Shown: positions 35,601 through 50,600 of the stretch, piece after piece | Layout of the letters: each line of letters starts with the position of its first letter | How positions within the stretch are numbered: position 1 is the stretch's first letter | DNA from: Smittia aterrima | Taxonomy: Eukaryota; Arthropoda; Insecta; Diptera; Chironomidae | DNA length: 64,000 nt | Assembly: GCA_033063855.1 (NCBI GenBank) | Contig: CP093831.1 | Location: forward strand, 6,138,001-6,202,000 | Direction: 5' to 3' | Made by a program: the position numbers and the translations under genes | Notes under the pieces: model-generated | What the model was told of the DNA's origin: nothing | Databases searched by the model: none | The model's input: the letters and a program-made list of their open reading frames with translations, nothing else

Positions 35601-38600
35601 GAAGATCTCTCATGATTTTATTGTAGTTTAAGTCTCAAGTCGCTCGAACCTGTAACAAACATTCCATCGAAGATAGGTAATGACAAACGATTTCCCGAAC
35701 TCGCAACGGCTCAGCAAGACAAAGATTTATTCATTAGCATGAAACGTAGTGAAACGATCTAATTTCTCGGATTTTGTCGCTTCGACTTTCTAAATATTAA
35801 AATATAATTTGTAGCAGAGCGAAAGAGTCGAAGAGAGCCAGCCACTCGACAAGCGAAAAGATGTATGAAGGAATTAGAAATAGTTTACTCCCAATTTGAA
35901 ATATCGCTACAAGATTTAAAATTATCGTCGTTCCGGCTTTTTGTCGACGACGCTCAAGTTGTCCCAAAATGAATTATTTATTTTACAATCAGATTGGAAA
36001 TTCGCATAAACATTAGAGACCGAGGAGTGAAAGAGATCTTCTCGATCGCGACAATTGCGCAATGACAACAAGCGACATAGCAAAAAGCATTGAAATATGT
36101 AAAGAGAAAAGCGATATTGCATTAGACGTGAGGCATCGACGACATAGTCGCGCAAAGCGGACCATTTTCCAGCTCGCAAATTACAAACGCTTCAATCTCT
36201 CATATTACAATTTGCATACCGCAGATGCACATATTGATTTATTTGAATTGTACTCGCAAGATGAAAGAAAGAGGAACGTCAAGCTCTCTTTCTATAGCAT
36301 GGCATTAAAATTGTAACGAGGCGCATCGGGATTATTTCCCTCCGGTTCGTTTCGAAACGCAAGATGTGAACGAAGAGGTGAGAAACGGAAAAGAAAAACT
36401 GGATCAAGAAAAATGAAAACCTGAATAAATTAGCTGTTCTTCAAGTGTTAAGCTCAAGCGAATGGAGAACAAACCGAATGCGACGAGAAGAAGAGAAATG
36501 AACTTGTAAAAGCGATTGATTTTGTCAGGACCTCACTTGATGCTTCATTAGACAAAAACGACTCTCACAGCGATAGCTCGAAGCTCCAATTTAAATATTT
36601 GTATCTCTAGCTAACTGTAAAAAAGTGATTTCAATGTTACGTAAAGTGATCTCTGGATATCTTTACGCGCGCGCGCGACTCTGTTATACTTTTTGAATAA
36701 ACGACTTCAATGCCCGGAGCTCAATTGAGACTTGATTACATTCCATTTTCAGCAACGGTGAGGAAAGAAATGACAACAGAGAATTGAAGTCTCTCTCTCA
36801 GCTAAATTCGTCAGCAAAATCTGTTTTTTTATCACTTTCCATGTCTATGAAAACGCGATGTAATTGCAGAGGATAATAAATGGGTATCGTCACTCTTGAG
36901 GTCGTTTGACAGTGCTGCCGTGAAACCAGGTCATCATCCACATGCGCGTAACTTAAAACTATCGCCTCGGATACACTTTTTTATGACAACTAATTTTTTC
37001 AATTATATCATCATTTGCTCTGCGAGTAGAAAATTGAAATAAGCTCTGAATTTTTTTTCGCTGTCGAGCTTAGCCGAGGGAATTTATTGTCGCTTAACGA
37101 CGCATCGAATGTCATCAGTTAATGTTTAATGTATGACGTGATGTCCAGTTAACGAGTCATCAATAAATTCTTGAATAAATTGAAAGTTGAAATTAAAAGT
37201 GTATCACTTTAATGGATAGCGAGCGTCTCCTCTACATCGGACGCTGTCGTTGTTGATTTTTTCGTGTAATTCAACGGATACAACGAAAATCATTAAAAGT
37301 AATTCCTTTCTTCTCGATCGCCTCTTTTGCATTTACAACATTTCATTTCTTCTCGCCTTGATTTGGGAATATGAAAGAAGTGACGGGAAGGAAACTTCAA
37401 GAGATTTGATTTAACATTTACGACAAAACTTACGGATCATCCCGAAAGAAAGTCTTAAAAACACTTTAGAGGAACCAACGAATTAAAAATCTTTAACTCA
37501 ACCGGTTGCTTACATGACGTGAAACATGCGAAGGTTAAAACAATTCTCAAATTCATTCTGGATGTGTTGAGCCACAATTAAATGCGGAAAGTGTTTCGGG
37601 GCAAAGAGAAAATCAATTAAGGCAATAAAACGCGCCGATGAAATTGAAAGTTCACACCTTCAACGCTCTAATTATTTCGTATTGCTCTTTTTGTGTCTTT
37701 ACGTTTAACTTCTGATTGATTTTCTATTGGCAAAGATGAAATTTTCTCAAATCTAATGAAAAAAAAAACTTCATTTCGATTTCAAAATCTCAAGACCGCG
37801 ACGACCGCAAAGAAGAAAAGTGCTCGATTGATTTCGAAACTATTGCAAGGCAACGGCAGCAGCCTCATTGAATCAGCGAAAAATTATAATTATAATGCAC
37901 CGCGAGATAATTCTGAAGTACGCGGAGAGGCTGAGCCAGAGCCCGAGAGCGAGTGAGATGAACAAGCAAAGCATAATTTTTCAATAATAATTGTAGACTG
38001 TATCAGATTAGTCCGCGGATTGGCAAATGTGCAACATTTACAAAGGCAGCCCACGAGAGGAGAGCATCAGTCCAAACAGAGCAGCAGCTAATATCGCAAC
38101 GCTGAAACGAGATTATAATCTCACAATAAATTTATAATTATTTCGAATTAAAGCTAATGGCTACCTAGAGGTTCTTCTTTTCATTACTCAATCGCTGAGT
38201 CGCTTGTTGTGTTAGCAATTTTATTATTGATTTCGTATTTGATTCTCTTGCTTTTGTTTATTTTTTTTTCGTCGCTGCTGCTCGTTATTCTTAAGACGGC
38301 AAAGCCATTCATCATTGGCTGTTACCAAACGGTCGACTATGCACGCTTTTGCTGTTGAATCCAAAGCCATTCCTCGTCTTCGGCTGCATTTATGACTAAT
38401 GCATCAACCATTCGTTGTGCTCGCCGTTGAGATTGTGACATGGCATTAAAACATGTCTCGCTATCACAAGAGCTGCTTGCTAAAGGTCGTAAATAAGACA
38501 CGGGGAGATGTCAACATGACGTGGTGAGAGAATTCGTGAAGCATTAGTCATGTGATGTGAGGGGGAAGCTCTTACGAGACTAACTCGTTCCAGTTTCCAT

Positions 38601-41600
38601 TCTTCAGAATGTCCAAAGTCTCATCGAAAAATCAAAAACAATGGATGAGAAGTCATGTGAAGTTCAAGTAGACACACATGTTTGTTTAATGTTTGCGTGC
38701 CTCAATCATGTCATTTTCGAAATCCATTCAGCTTTATTAATTGCGCTCATTCGATTGTTGTTTATAAATTCTCATGCGAAGTTTGATTTATATGAGCAAA
38801 CATTAAATGAACGAGAAGGAGAATTCTGGTAGCGGGCTTAGGAGAAGCTCTCTATGATTACAATGACGACAAACAGATAAATTTTCCCTTCGGAACGGAG
38901 TCGGTGAACAATAAATACACGACAGTTTCGCATGTCGTTAAGTCCACAGCAATAGATAAACGCTTGGTCTATCGCTTGCTCTAAAGCCATAAGTTATGGA
39001 GAAAAGTAGCGAGCACAACTAAATAATCTTTTCTTTCTTGAAAACTATGAAAAATGATCGCCCGAGTCGTAAACTTTCTACCGTTTCTTCCTCTTCTTCT
39101 CCGTCTCATCCACGGCTTCAGTCGCCACTGTATCGCATTGAATTACAAGCTCTTCTTAACGTGTCAAAAACATATTTTGGAAATATTTTCGTGTTGTTAA
39201 ATATTTAAGGTGCACGGCTGACAATGTAAATCGGACAGCAAATAACTACATCACACTCCGAGCGCATCTTTCTTGGCGATATTTATATGATCATTATTTC
39301 TTTTTGCTTACGAGGTCACTCTTGTCATGCAACACAATGCGAACCTCGTCGGCTTTTTCCGCTTTTGAAGTCGCTCGTCTCGTTTTGGGGCCTTTCCGAA
39401 TCTCATCTCGAATCTCGTGAACTGCTGCTTTGGCAGGAGCGATGAAGAAGACGAGAAAGAAAATATTTTTCGAAGCACAATAAAAAAAAGGTGGATGATG
39501 TCTTTTGATGCTTTAACTCATCCATCATTATTGCAAAGCTATTTTACTTTGAACGAGAAATCATTTCGAATCTCACGTTGTAAAGAAAAGTTTAATTTAT
39601 GGTCAAAATATTCTTCAATTCATCTTCACTTTGCGAAATATTTAATTAACACGAAACATTCTTCGAACTCGATGGGAGCAGTAGCCGAAGATGTTTTTGT
39701 CGTATAACTGGAGCTCACAAGTTGATGAACCTCGGCTCCAAAACTATCTCAAACTACCTGATAGAGATTTTAAATCTCTCATTAACGGGAAAATTGTGAT
39801 TGCTAGGGCCAAAGTGCCAGAGATAGTCTCGAGGAGTCAGCAACGATCTTCATTAATAATCATTCGCCGAAAATGCTGATGAAGAAAAATGATGGTCAAG
39901 ACGAATGGATGAAGCGAGCGAGAGAATGAACTGACCCCGCGTTTTGAAACTTAATACAGATCTTTCTACTGAAATGAACGGAACCGAGAGATATAAATGA
40001 AAATATTGAAAGGTAACGACATAGAAATTTGAATACACTGCCTTCTATCAGCAGTAGCAGTTTTGAAACAAATGAAATATTATTCGAAACAGAAGACGAA
40101 CGAAGGAGCGCGGAGCGAAGAAGCAAAAGAGGAATTTAAAATTAAAAAGTTACGAACGTCAATCTATCTAAGAGCCGCTCCACGGTAGAAGTCGTGACAA
40201 GTTTTGAATTCCCTTGGTTCCTCTAATGACTTCATATTGATTGATTTAAACCGAAGCTTTCGAACGCAGGTTTGAATATCATTTGAGATCATCGTGAGAA
40301 GAATTCCCGTTCGCCTTCTCTGCACTTAAAGACTCTCGCAATTTGCACGAAGCAAAAGAATTATTGAGACTTGAAAATTTGTCTACAGACGAAACAATAA
40401 ATCTTTGATTTTAAGGAAACAAATCGAAGCCGGAGTTTGAAGCGATCGGTTGTTTATTTCTGCTTTCAGGAAAATAAAATCTGTGTAGGCTTCGCTTCTC
40501 TCTCATCGGCGACGACGACGACGATGTACCGAGCAAATGCTTTATATGAACATGTTTCGTCTTTCTTCTTCACCTTCATTTCTTTCATTTTCTATAAAAA
40601 TATTTGCTGAATCCACTTTCTCGTCCAGATATCTTGTTAATTGTAACAAAAACAAAACCTGAAACAGGAACTTTTTTTTATGCTTTAAATTAAATTCACC
40701 ATTAAACGAACAAAAATAAAGGCGAGTGAGAGACTTTTACTGATTAACAAGAAGAAGACGACGACGGTGCAATTAAAGTTACTGCGAAATGGATCAATTT
40801 GCGTCGTTCGGAGAGAGACTTGATGATTCACAATACATATCTTTAGAAGTAGCCGGGGCGCACCTCTCGCCAGAGACGTCGTTGCTTTATGAGTCCAAGG
40901 ACTTTATGGTCTGCTTCTAATTTACATTCATTCACACGACAGATAAAGCGAGGCGACTGATGTATACAGCAGCGAGATTTAAGTAGAAGGAAAATGTGCA
41001 CAAAGAGATGTAATGCGATTTACGTAATGCTCGACGCACTGTGACGATGACGTTAATGATAAGCTTTCAAAATAGACGAGGCGAGTAGAATCAAGGTGAT
41101 TGTGTAAAGACAACTGACGTGGTGTTGGGGCAGCATTGTAATTAGCTGTAAATGTATAACACTTCCAATTATTCTCGTTATTATTTCCATCTACTTACTC
41201 GTCATACGACACACAAACCCGTCGCAATGTGCATTAACCACTTTGCAATCATCTGCGAGAGTTGAAATGAATTAATCTCCTTGGATTTTACTTTTTGTCG
41301 ATTTATTACGCTAAGCTCGTCGATATCGGCATCAAGTCTGCGATAATCAATGACAATTATGACAGATTGAGCTGCAGCTTGGAATAGTTAAATATTTAGA
41401 TTCAAACCGTCAATCGGCAGCCTGCATAAATGCGATTAGCTCGAAAGGTTTTTCATTAAGCGCAGCCTGGGGTGAGTGAGATGGAGAGCGAGCGAGTGAA
41501 AGATACGTAGGCGCTTAATTTAGACATGGAGAATTTCAATTAATAGTCGGAGTCACTTAAACGAAATTAAAGCGAGTGAAGCAACGTAGGAAAGAAATAA

Positions 41601-44600
41601 ACTCTCGCGTTAATGATGATTTATTATTTGCGAACGGAAAAACCGGTACGCGTTGCATCCACTAAAATAGTCAGATGGGAAACTTTTCTTCACTTCATCT
41701 CTCAACGAGAGGATGACCAGATGAAGGTGATTGAATGAAATCTTCATCTGACACTTGAACGCTCACGTTATCTGGTCACCCAACGAATGCTCCGTTTTCA
41801 AACACATATTTTTTTTTCGATCCGTTGATTGGGAAAAATCCAAACGTGCACATAATTTTCATCCAATTACTGGGAACGCAGAGATCGTCTAATGAATCAC
41901 ATCGCGAATCCGCGCGCTAATGATAAACTATACAATATAACACGATATGGTCATCGGCGGCTTTTTGCCAAACAGAAAACTGCATGTTTCGTGCTTTTTT
42001 TTTCGTTGCATCACGACCATAAACTGCAATCGGTCGATAACGCATTCGACGGCTTTTCATGATCTACGCAGTTCAAGGCATGCAGAGTTATGAATCATGT
42101 TTGCCTTTTGATAAATCATCAAAAAAAAAGAAAGAAACGAGACAAAGAGAATTGCGCGATTAATCATTTGATTCCATAAATCAAAGGAATGATGTTAAAA
42201 GTCCGTTCGCTTGTAAAACATAAATGTTTATGAAAGAAGAGAAATATAAATGTGACCACAGGCTAGAGGGAATAGTTTTACAATGTTTAGTCATATACGC
42301 ACACGATACACATCAAACATAGCTTGTGTGGGATTTGCTTTTGCATTGCCGTGGTGATAAAGAATAATTAGTTTTGTCAGAGAGCGATTACGAGCTTTAG
42401 TGCGTGAATGACTTCGAATTATTTCACAACTTTTTATCGTCGAAAAGTTTCACCAAATCATTTTATAAAATCCTCTTTCACGCATGATTATTCCATTGTT
42501 GATTTGTAATGATGTAATCATAGCTAACACCAAAGCGCATGCTCATTGAAATTGGATCAGAAAAGCTTCTCTTGCTTGCTGCCTTTTCATTAGAAGAATT
42601 GATGATGATTCACGTCTTTTTTCTCTCGTGGATAATTCGGAGATTATTGCTCTTCAATCATCTCTCCTCCTATTATTCCATTATTGGCCATTATATTTGA
42701 GCCGTGCATGCCCCAGACACATCTTTCCTATTCAATGAAGTGCCCACTTGAAAAACTATCATGCTAAATTAATCATCTACTTGAGAAGAAATGAACACAC
42801 AAAAATATAAAATATTATAATTGATCATCAATTTCATAGCTGAGTCGAAATAGTTCAGGGTTACGGTGAGATGTCAAGTGAGATTAATGTTATTGTTCAT
42901 TGCGCGCGCGAATACATCACGTCGAACTCTTCTTCTCTCGCTCTATCCTCTCGTCTTTCTTTTCGGGGCCGAAGGGTGAAGCCATCGAGAGTGAGAGAGG
43001 TCGTAAATAGGTTACCAACAATTATCTGGTTATATAATCAGTTTGTGGAAATCTTAAGCTCGCTTGCTTACTCCACGATCTGCTCGAGTTGTAATGCTGG
43101 CTTGGCGCGCGCGACTGCCGAACCCAAGATAGCGCACAAGACTTTGAATCTATCAACAATATAAAAAGAGAGCGAGAGGCACTCAAATAAGCATACGTAG
43201 CAAGCACGTTAACTTTACAAAGAAGCCAACGATGAAATTACTAAATTAATAACAATAACAGTTTGAGAATCACTTCGTCTTCTTCTTCTTTTCCTCTTTT
43301 ATTCAATTTGAATAAGACGAGTCGAATGGTCGCGCAGAAAGCTCAACTAGAAAATTCATGCAATCTGAGAAGAAATACCGAAATCACATAATGACTACTT
43401 CACAAGAATAATAAATTATTAGAAAAAGGTGAACGCAAACAAGCTTCAAGTCATCGAAATAAATACTTTAAATTTTCGTGATTTTTTATTGTTTAAAAAT
43501 GATGACGAGCGAGGGCATGATCGAGAGATGCTTACTGAAGGAGCGAGTCTATGTGAAGCAACAGAAGTTAATGGTATAGGCAGTGATGACTTATTGAAAA
43601 CAATTTACCATTAAAACAGAAGGTTTAGAAGCGAGAGGGAGAGAGAAAACTATTAAAATAAAGTAGTTCAACGTAATTATCTTTGCCAGTGATAAATAAA
43701 TTTATTAGAAGTAATTTGAAGTCGTCGAAACGATTGAAGGCAAAGCTTTGATGTAATCATAAGATTCTTAGTGGAATCGTGAATTGCAATTCAGGTTTTT
43801 GCGTGAGGACATCATTCACGTAGTCATCCCATTTCACGAGAAACTCTTTCTTGGATCTCGATCATAATTTATGATTTCAGTCTAGCTTGCTCCGCTCGAA
43901 TTTGTCACAAAGGCATGAGCCATTAACATGCAAACTAGATTTATTATATTTCACGAAAAAAAAAGCAGCGGACTTGATATCGCTCGGTGCTTCAATGTAG
44001 GCATTTGATTTAATATAGTCTCGATGTTAAAAAAGTGATCAATCATCAGGAATCACGACTCGCTCGCTCGTTGTTTGATTTCATTGGATTTGTAAATTCA
44101 ATTTTTCAAAAGCGAATAAAAGAGTCTTTCTGCTGAAACCGACCGGTACCGTTTGAGAAATGAGAGGAATCATCAATGCACGAGCGCATTAGACGTTTGC
44201 AGAAATGAGAAAAATATAGAAATAGAAGCCAAAGCGATCAATAACAATGGCAAAAGCAAGTTCATATCGCTCAGCAGCATTCTTCTTCAGTTTTCTCTTA
44301 TAATTGATATTGCGGGTGGGCATTTGCTTATGCCTTCCATTTATTTTTTTTCGTTGCCGATTGCGCCCTGACTTTTATTTGATTTATCATTTGAATTAAT
44401 TTTAATCACATTTCCCTCCACGAGAGCTTCGCGATAGACTCGCGTGCAAGACGAAGTCGAACGTGCAACAAAACCAAATATGCCACAGAATGTAAAGCGC
44501 AACGAAGACGACGACGAGATAAGCTATACAAGCATGTCCCCATACTCAAAGCGATGGGGAGAGAGAATTGCAGAAATTGAAGATAAAACTGAAGCGATAT

Positions 44601-47600
44601 GCATAATGAAATGAGTAATTGCATTTATATTTAAATTATTGCTCCTCATATTTGCACATTCTGGAGATTCCGATCACCTGGGAATTTTATTTACGGTCTC
44701 GCTCGACTACTTAAGCACACATTCGTGCTTCTCTTCCGCTCATTAAACGGACTGGCATGCATAAATTAAAGTTGTTGATTTGGCGAGGATTTCTTTGCTA
44801 CTGACGTTCAATTTCCTTAAAATCATTAACAGTTAGCTTCACTTGCCAGTAGCGGTCGCGACGTTTTAGAGGCGGGAAGGGAGATTGATCTGTTCAAGTT
44901 TGATTGCTTGGAATAAAACTTTAGACTTTCACAAAATCATTTGAGTTCTCTGCTCTCAATGTCGACGCTACTGCTTCATCGAAGTTTTAACAAATTATCA
45001 AACCCATCAAGCAGCCACACGAAAATTGCTTTAAGGTAGCACTGAGCTGTTGCAATGATTCTTTTTCCAATTCCAAATGCAATCGCATTCAGAGCACTGC
45101 GCTTTGATGCAATTATCTCCTGATGAATGATTGCACTGACATTTCTCTTGACTATCGACTTCAAACCTCAATCACTTATTACTCATTCGAGGTATTCAAA
45201 TCAATTGGATTCATCTGCGGGGCGAGAGGAGCAAATAAAACGAGCCATAAGAGCCATTCACGTTGGATCAATTTTAACAGGTTAATTCGCCTTTCGTTCA
45301 TTTGTTTCTTCATTCTCCCGAAGCCAGCGGAGAAATAGAAACATACATACACTTTACTTTATGTTTCTAAATCGATTCGAACAATCGAAAATGCGGAGAT
45401 GAGATGAGATAGATAGTAGCTGTTGTAATTGATGGGATGTTTGAAATGATTTTGATGTTTGTACGGCGCAAAAAGTACAAAAAGCCGAAGCGCAAGAGCA
45501 GGTTCAAAAGGAAAGCAAGTTTAACAAGGGAACGAATAGAAGTTATTGCTTTTTTTTAAAGGTTTATTTTAAAGCTTCTGGAGCACTGCTTGACCTAACT
45601 GACGTATTGACTTCATCTTAGTGATTGAGAAGAGGCTTTCATTTCGTTATCGGTCTCTTTACTTTCTTCCCCCTCACGTCTTCTCGTGAAATGGTAAAAT
45701 TTAAATCATCTTAACATTTTTATTCCACCGCTCTTCATTCGCTGCCTCTTTTTTTCGCCTTCTTGTCCGTGAATGTAATTTTTAATGATAAATACCTAAC
45801 TGTAAAACGATGATAATCTGACATCATCTATATTGCTTGCCTAGTGTTTTAATAAAAAAGAGCAAAACAAAAAATTGTTATTATTGTAATGTTCTAAGGA
45901 GAACGAAGCAAAAGCACAAAATCCAATATAAATAATAACATAAATATTTTAATAATAATAATTTTCCAAGTCGACGAGAGATGATCTGTGAGATGGAAGA
46001 CTAGAAGAGGCAAGGGACTGGAAGAGTTTATGAATAATGTGACAATCTCTTGAAGTTTAAGAATTCAATCAATTTTGAGGCTTAATCGGATTAAAAGTTT
46101 GTTTCAAGTTTAGACGAATCTTAAATTTTTAAATCAGTTCACCAGAGACTGAACTCACGATGATTCCCTCGCAAACGTCTGAAGGGATTAGAAGAAGAGA
46201 CGACCTCACTTTAGGTGCACAACATGCTCATTGTTGGCGAGATTAAAAATAATATGATAATGAAGCAAATGAGATGAAAAAATCATTTATTTCAATTATT
46301 CGTAACACGAAAAAAATAAAAATTGACTTCTCAGACACACGAGGCCTGCTTAGGCAGGCAGCAAGAGATCTTAACATAACTTTTTGCCGCTGCTCAAGCT
46401 CGTAAGAGATTTTTTATGCTTCATTTTAAATTACATACATTTATTTTTATTTACTTTCCAACCTACAGATCTATTGCAAACTCGTCAGCTTCAGTGTCGA
46501 GTTCGTTGCAAATTCAAAAGTTTGAGTGTTGTGTTCACAACTTTTTTTTGTTTTCTCTTTATTTTTGACACACAATTTCGAGTTTCAACAGTGAATGAAA
46601 TATTTATCGCGTAGTCGAAATACTTTAGAGTAGAGCAATAAAAAATGACATTTCAATTGAGCTCGACGCTGATTCGAGACTTTCTTCACATATCCGCATG
46701 AGTAGCGACAAGTGGAGAATTGATTTAGCGCGAAAGCCATGCAAATCTATCTCTCACTTTCCTGCACCACAAAAGTTTTTCTTTCTGTAGCCAAATCACA
46801 AAATTTCATCTTGTTTTTTATTGCTTGCCACTTGCCAATAAAGGCGACGTTGCGCTTGTGTCTCCGCTCCATTTTAATGCCAATCTTCTCGTGCGCGGCT
46901 TTACCTAAAGCTTTAACTTAATTTGTAACAGTTCTCTACTTAAGCCCATTTCCGGAAGTCGACGATCTCGTGGGTTAATTGCACAACTCGATAGCTAATC
47001 ATGACCGAATTACGAATAATACTGCGATCATCTTTGGTCTTCTGATTACACCACAAGTTTCATGTCTACCTTCATTACACGCTTGCGCAAATAGCATCGC
47101 AGGTTTAATCTTGTCGATGCCGTTGCATTTTTTTTTTCTTTAATTAAGCAGAATGCACATGTGAATACAATAGCAATGGCTTCAAACGACCAACAAAATT
47201 AGATCATTTCTTCTCGGTTTCTTCGTTCTCTCTCCAATTTGCGATAACTTCTTCGGCGGTAAGCGCATTTTCATTGCCATTCATTGAATTCCTTCTTTCT
47301 TAATGATAACACGATGTGCAATTGAAAAAAAAACCTGGAGAACGGCGAGCATAATCTGAGGAGGAAAAGGTCTCCAAAACGTGCAATAATTTTATTGTTT
47401 GTAACCTGAAGGCAGAGCTGGAAGAGAACTTTCATGATTAAGCCTCAGAGCTAGCTCATCCTCATTCCAGGAATCTCTGGAACTTTAAAGACGAGAGAAT
47501 TGTAGCAGAAGAAAATTCCACTTCTCGCTTTGTCTACTTCCTTCTCCCATTAGCATCAATGAATGAGATGAGCTTGAATCGAAAACAAAAAGAAATTCTT

Positions 47601-50600
47601 TCGATCAAAAGAGCAAAGAATTCAATTTTGCAACTTTTTATTATTTGTTGGTAAATAACTTTGTGTTGTTCTCGATATTTTTTCAATATTTGCGGACGGC
47701 AAGAAACAATAAAATTGGAAATATGTTTAAGTTTTTTTTCTTTATTATTGAAAAACTAATCTTTGTATATTTTATAACATGTAAGGTATGAAATGAATAA
47801 AAAAAAATAGAAATCGAAAAAAAAAACGAGCACGAAACATCATATTGGAATTTTAAAGTCCACGATGATCTCAATACTATGATAACGAAACTATAGCTCA
47901 TGGCACGGAGCGCTCTTGCTGACTTTAGTTGCTGCTTCTGCTTCTTAGCGCTTCGCCTGCTCGCCTTCCTTCATCTCTCTCTCTACAATGAAGCAACAAA
48001 TTAGACTTCAACTGTGTATAATTAGGGCACGTGTATCACTTGAATATAAAAATTTATTGGCAAAGGAGAAGAAGAAGAAGCTAAATCCGAAATAGCTGAA
48101 GACGAAGCATGTCGAGAGGTGGAGAAACAAATAAGCAAAGACTACGAGGTTCTCCTTTCCGTGAATGAAAATTTATGCAAATCAAAGCGGAAAGAATTCT
48201 TTATGCTAAGGAGGAGGAGGAGGATGGAATGCAAATAAATCGCGAGAGCTGTTTAAATATTTATAGAATGCACATTCAATAATGTCATGTTAACAAAACC
48301 GCGACAAAATCAAATTACGCTCTAAGAATGAAAGATCTGAGATTGCGAATGGAAGTGAGGAGAAAAGCGCAGTTCACTTCAAGAGTCACTCTCGAGTCAA
48401 ATTCCAATCATCAAGACAATATGTTTTAATTAAGTTTGACAGAGAACAAACTGCTTCTCGTTTCGTCTACTCGAATTGAAGTCTTTCGTTCGTCGAGTCG
48501 ATAACTCATTTGAAATGGAAGCGCGTAATTACTAACTTCACCTCTCACAACTAAATTGCATTGTTGATAGACAAACGAAGCTTCTTCCCTTCCTGTGATT
48601 TTCCGCTTTGGCGTTTGCGAAATGAGCAGCCAATAGATAATAAACTTACAACAAAAAGTAATTAAAAAACTTTCTTATTGAGAGTTGTTTTTCAACTTAC
48701 TCTCTGCCCATTTCGCGAGCTATGAAGCTTTGAATGAGATGAAATTGTAGATGATTTTGTTGTTTTTCTTTCTTTCCTTCTACAAGACGAGATCGTCGAG
48801 CATGTTTTCTTGTTTAATTCATGGTGTGCTCGAGAAAAAATGAAGCACAAGTCATACGAGAACATCAGAGATCAATAGTGTGGTGATTAGACGTTCTACA
48901 TTGAACTATTTTTCTTCTTCTCTAACTCGATCGCGAGAGGCGAAGCGAGTCAAATGCCGTTGACCAAGACTTAAATTGCGGCGTTTTTAATTTCCTTGCA
49001 CGACGCTTTGCAAATAGCAAATCGCTCGTTGTAGGTTTAAGAGAAATTTATGCAAAAAAAAAATATTCAAAGCTTCGATGAGGTGATGAAGTTTAAGATT
49101 CTCTCGATGGGGACTGTAAATAAGTTTCGTTAATCGTTTCTCACTCACTCACGGAGAACACTCATCTCATCGTAATATCCGTACAGTTCAATCGTTTGTC
49201 GTCCAAAGAAATGTCCAAGATCAAATAAAAAGCCACAAAACATTGTAGTCGAGGATGAAATAGAGTGGAAATAATAAAGCAATTTCAAAGGCGAAGAAAA
49301 ATAAATAAGAAGCTTTGCGGAGAGGAAGGCAAAGAAAAGCTGGCATCGGCTGTTGTTGTTGTTGTTTCTTCCGCCCACGTGCCATCAGCATCATCTCAAC
49401 ATAATATTTTCTTTTTCCTCTGCTCCACGACTTCTCTTTCTTTTATTCATCGCTTTTCTTCGTCGAGGTTTCTTTCATTCCCTCTCGCTCGCCTAAGCTA
49501 ATAAATTAATCGTAATGCTCATTTCGTTGTTTGTTGAATTTGTGCTCTTATTTTTGTTTGAATTGAAAATAATTCACTCAATTCGTTTTAATTTTTCAAC
49601 GCTTCTCTTCACCGTGAGCTTTAATTTCCATCTCACCGTCGATTCTAAGAATGGAATTTCAAATGGTTTTTAATTAAAACGACATACCGAATCCCGTTGA
49701 CTATCGCGCGCGGCCAGAAAACAGAAAAGGCTTCGGAAAAATTGTGACAGTAAATTAAGAGCGCCTTCGGTCGAGAAGTAAAGGCAAGAAAGAACATTTG
49801 CCGCGCGAGCGCAATCGAGAAACATAAAAATTATGGCCAGACCAGCACATCATTGTTGAAGAATCACGACACGGCACAGAATAGACGCGGCGCATGAATT
49901 TATTTATTGGCTCTCAAAGACATTCAACTATCGAACCTGAGCAAGCTCTCGTTAGTTTAATTGCCTCCGATGTTCGCTGAAAACTTGGAATTTATTTCGA
50001 TTTCGAGCGTCGTGCTAATTTCGCGTCTGCCACGGCCGGCGAAACAGGAGAAATATGCGATTAAGTGAGTGAGCCTCTGTGCGCGCGTCTCTCTTCAGCA
50101 GCAGCTGCATTTCAATAAAGCGAATTAGTAATATAAGTCATCATTTGTCATATTTTAATGTGCTACGAGTGCAAACTCTCTCGAACGCCAGCCAATTAAT
50201 AAGAGTGCTCGAACATAAATTATAATTTCCTTGACTCTTCTCATTCACATCTCCACATTCCCTCAACCGTTTGTTTGATGAAGAGCTGCAACGAAAACCT
50301 CGAGGAGAAGCGTGCAAAGCGGAGGAGTTTAATTGCTCTTACAGAGTGTCAAGTTTATTTATTCGCAAATACGCTTCGAAACATATTTCGTGTTTTTCTC
50401 GCTTCGCGCATCTCACAAATGCCTAACAAATCAACATTTTGCTTTACATTTATCTCTCGCAACTCCCTCCAGGTCTGTCAGTGTGATCTCAAAAGCTGAC
50501 GAAGTGAAATGATTTCACGATGCTCTAGAATTTATTTGCGTTGAGTGTGCGCACATGTCTCAATGAAATTTAATGGCGAGGCTTGATTTGCATATCAGGA

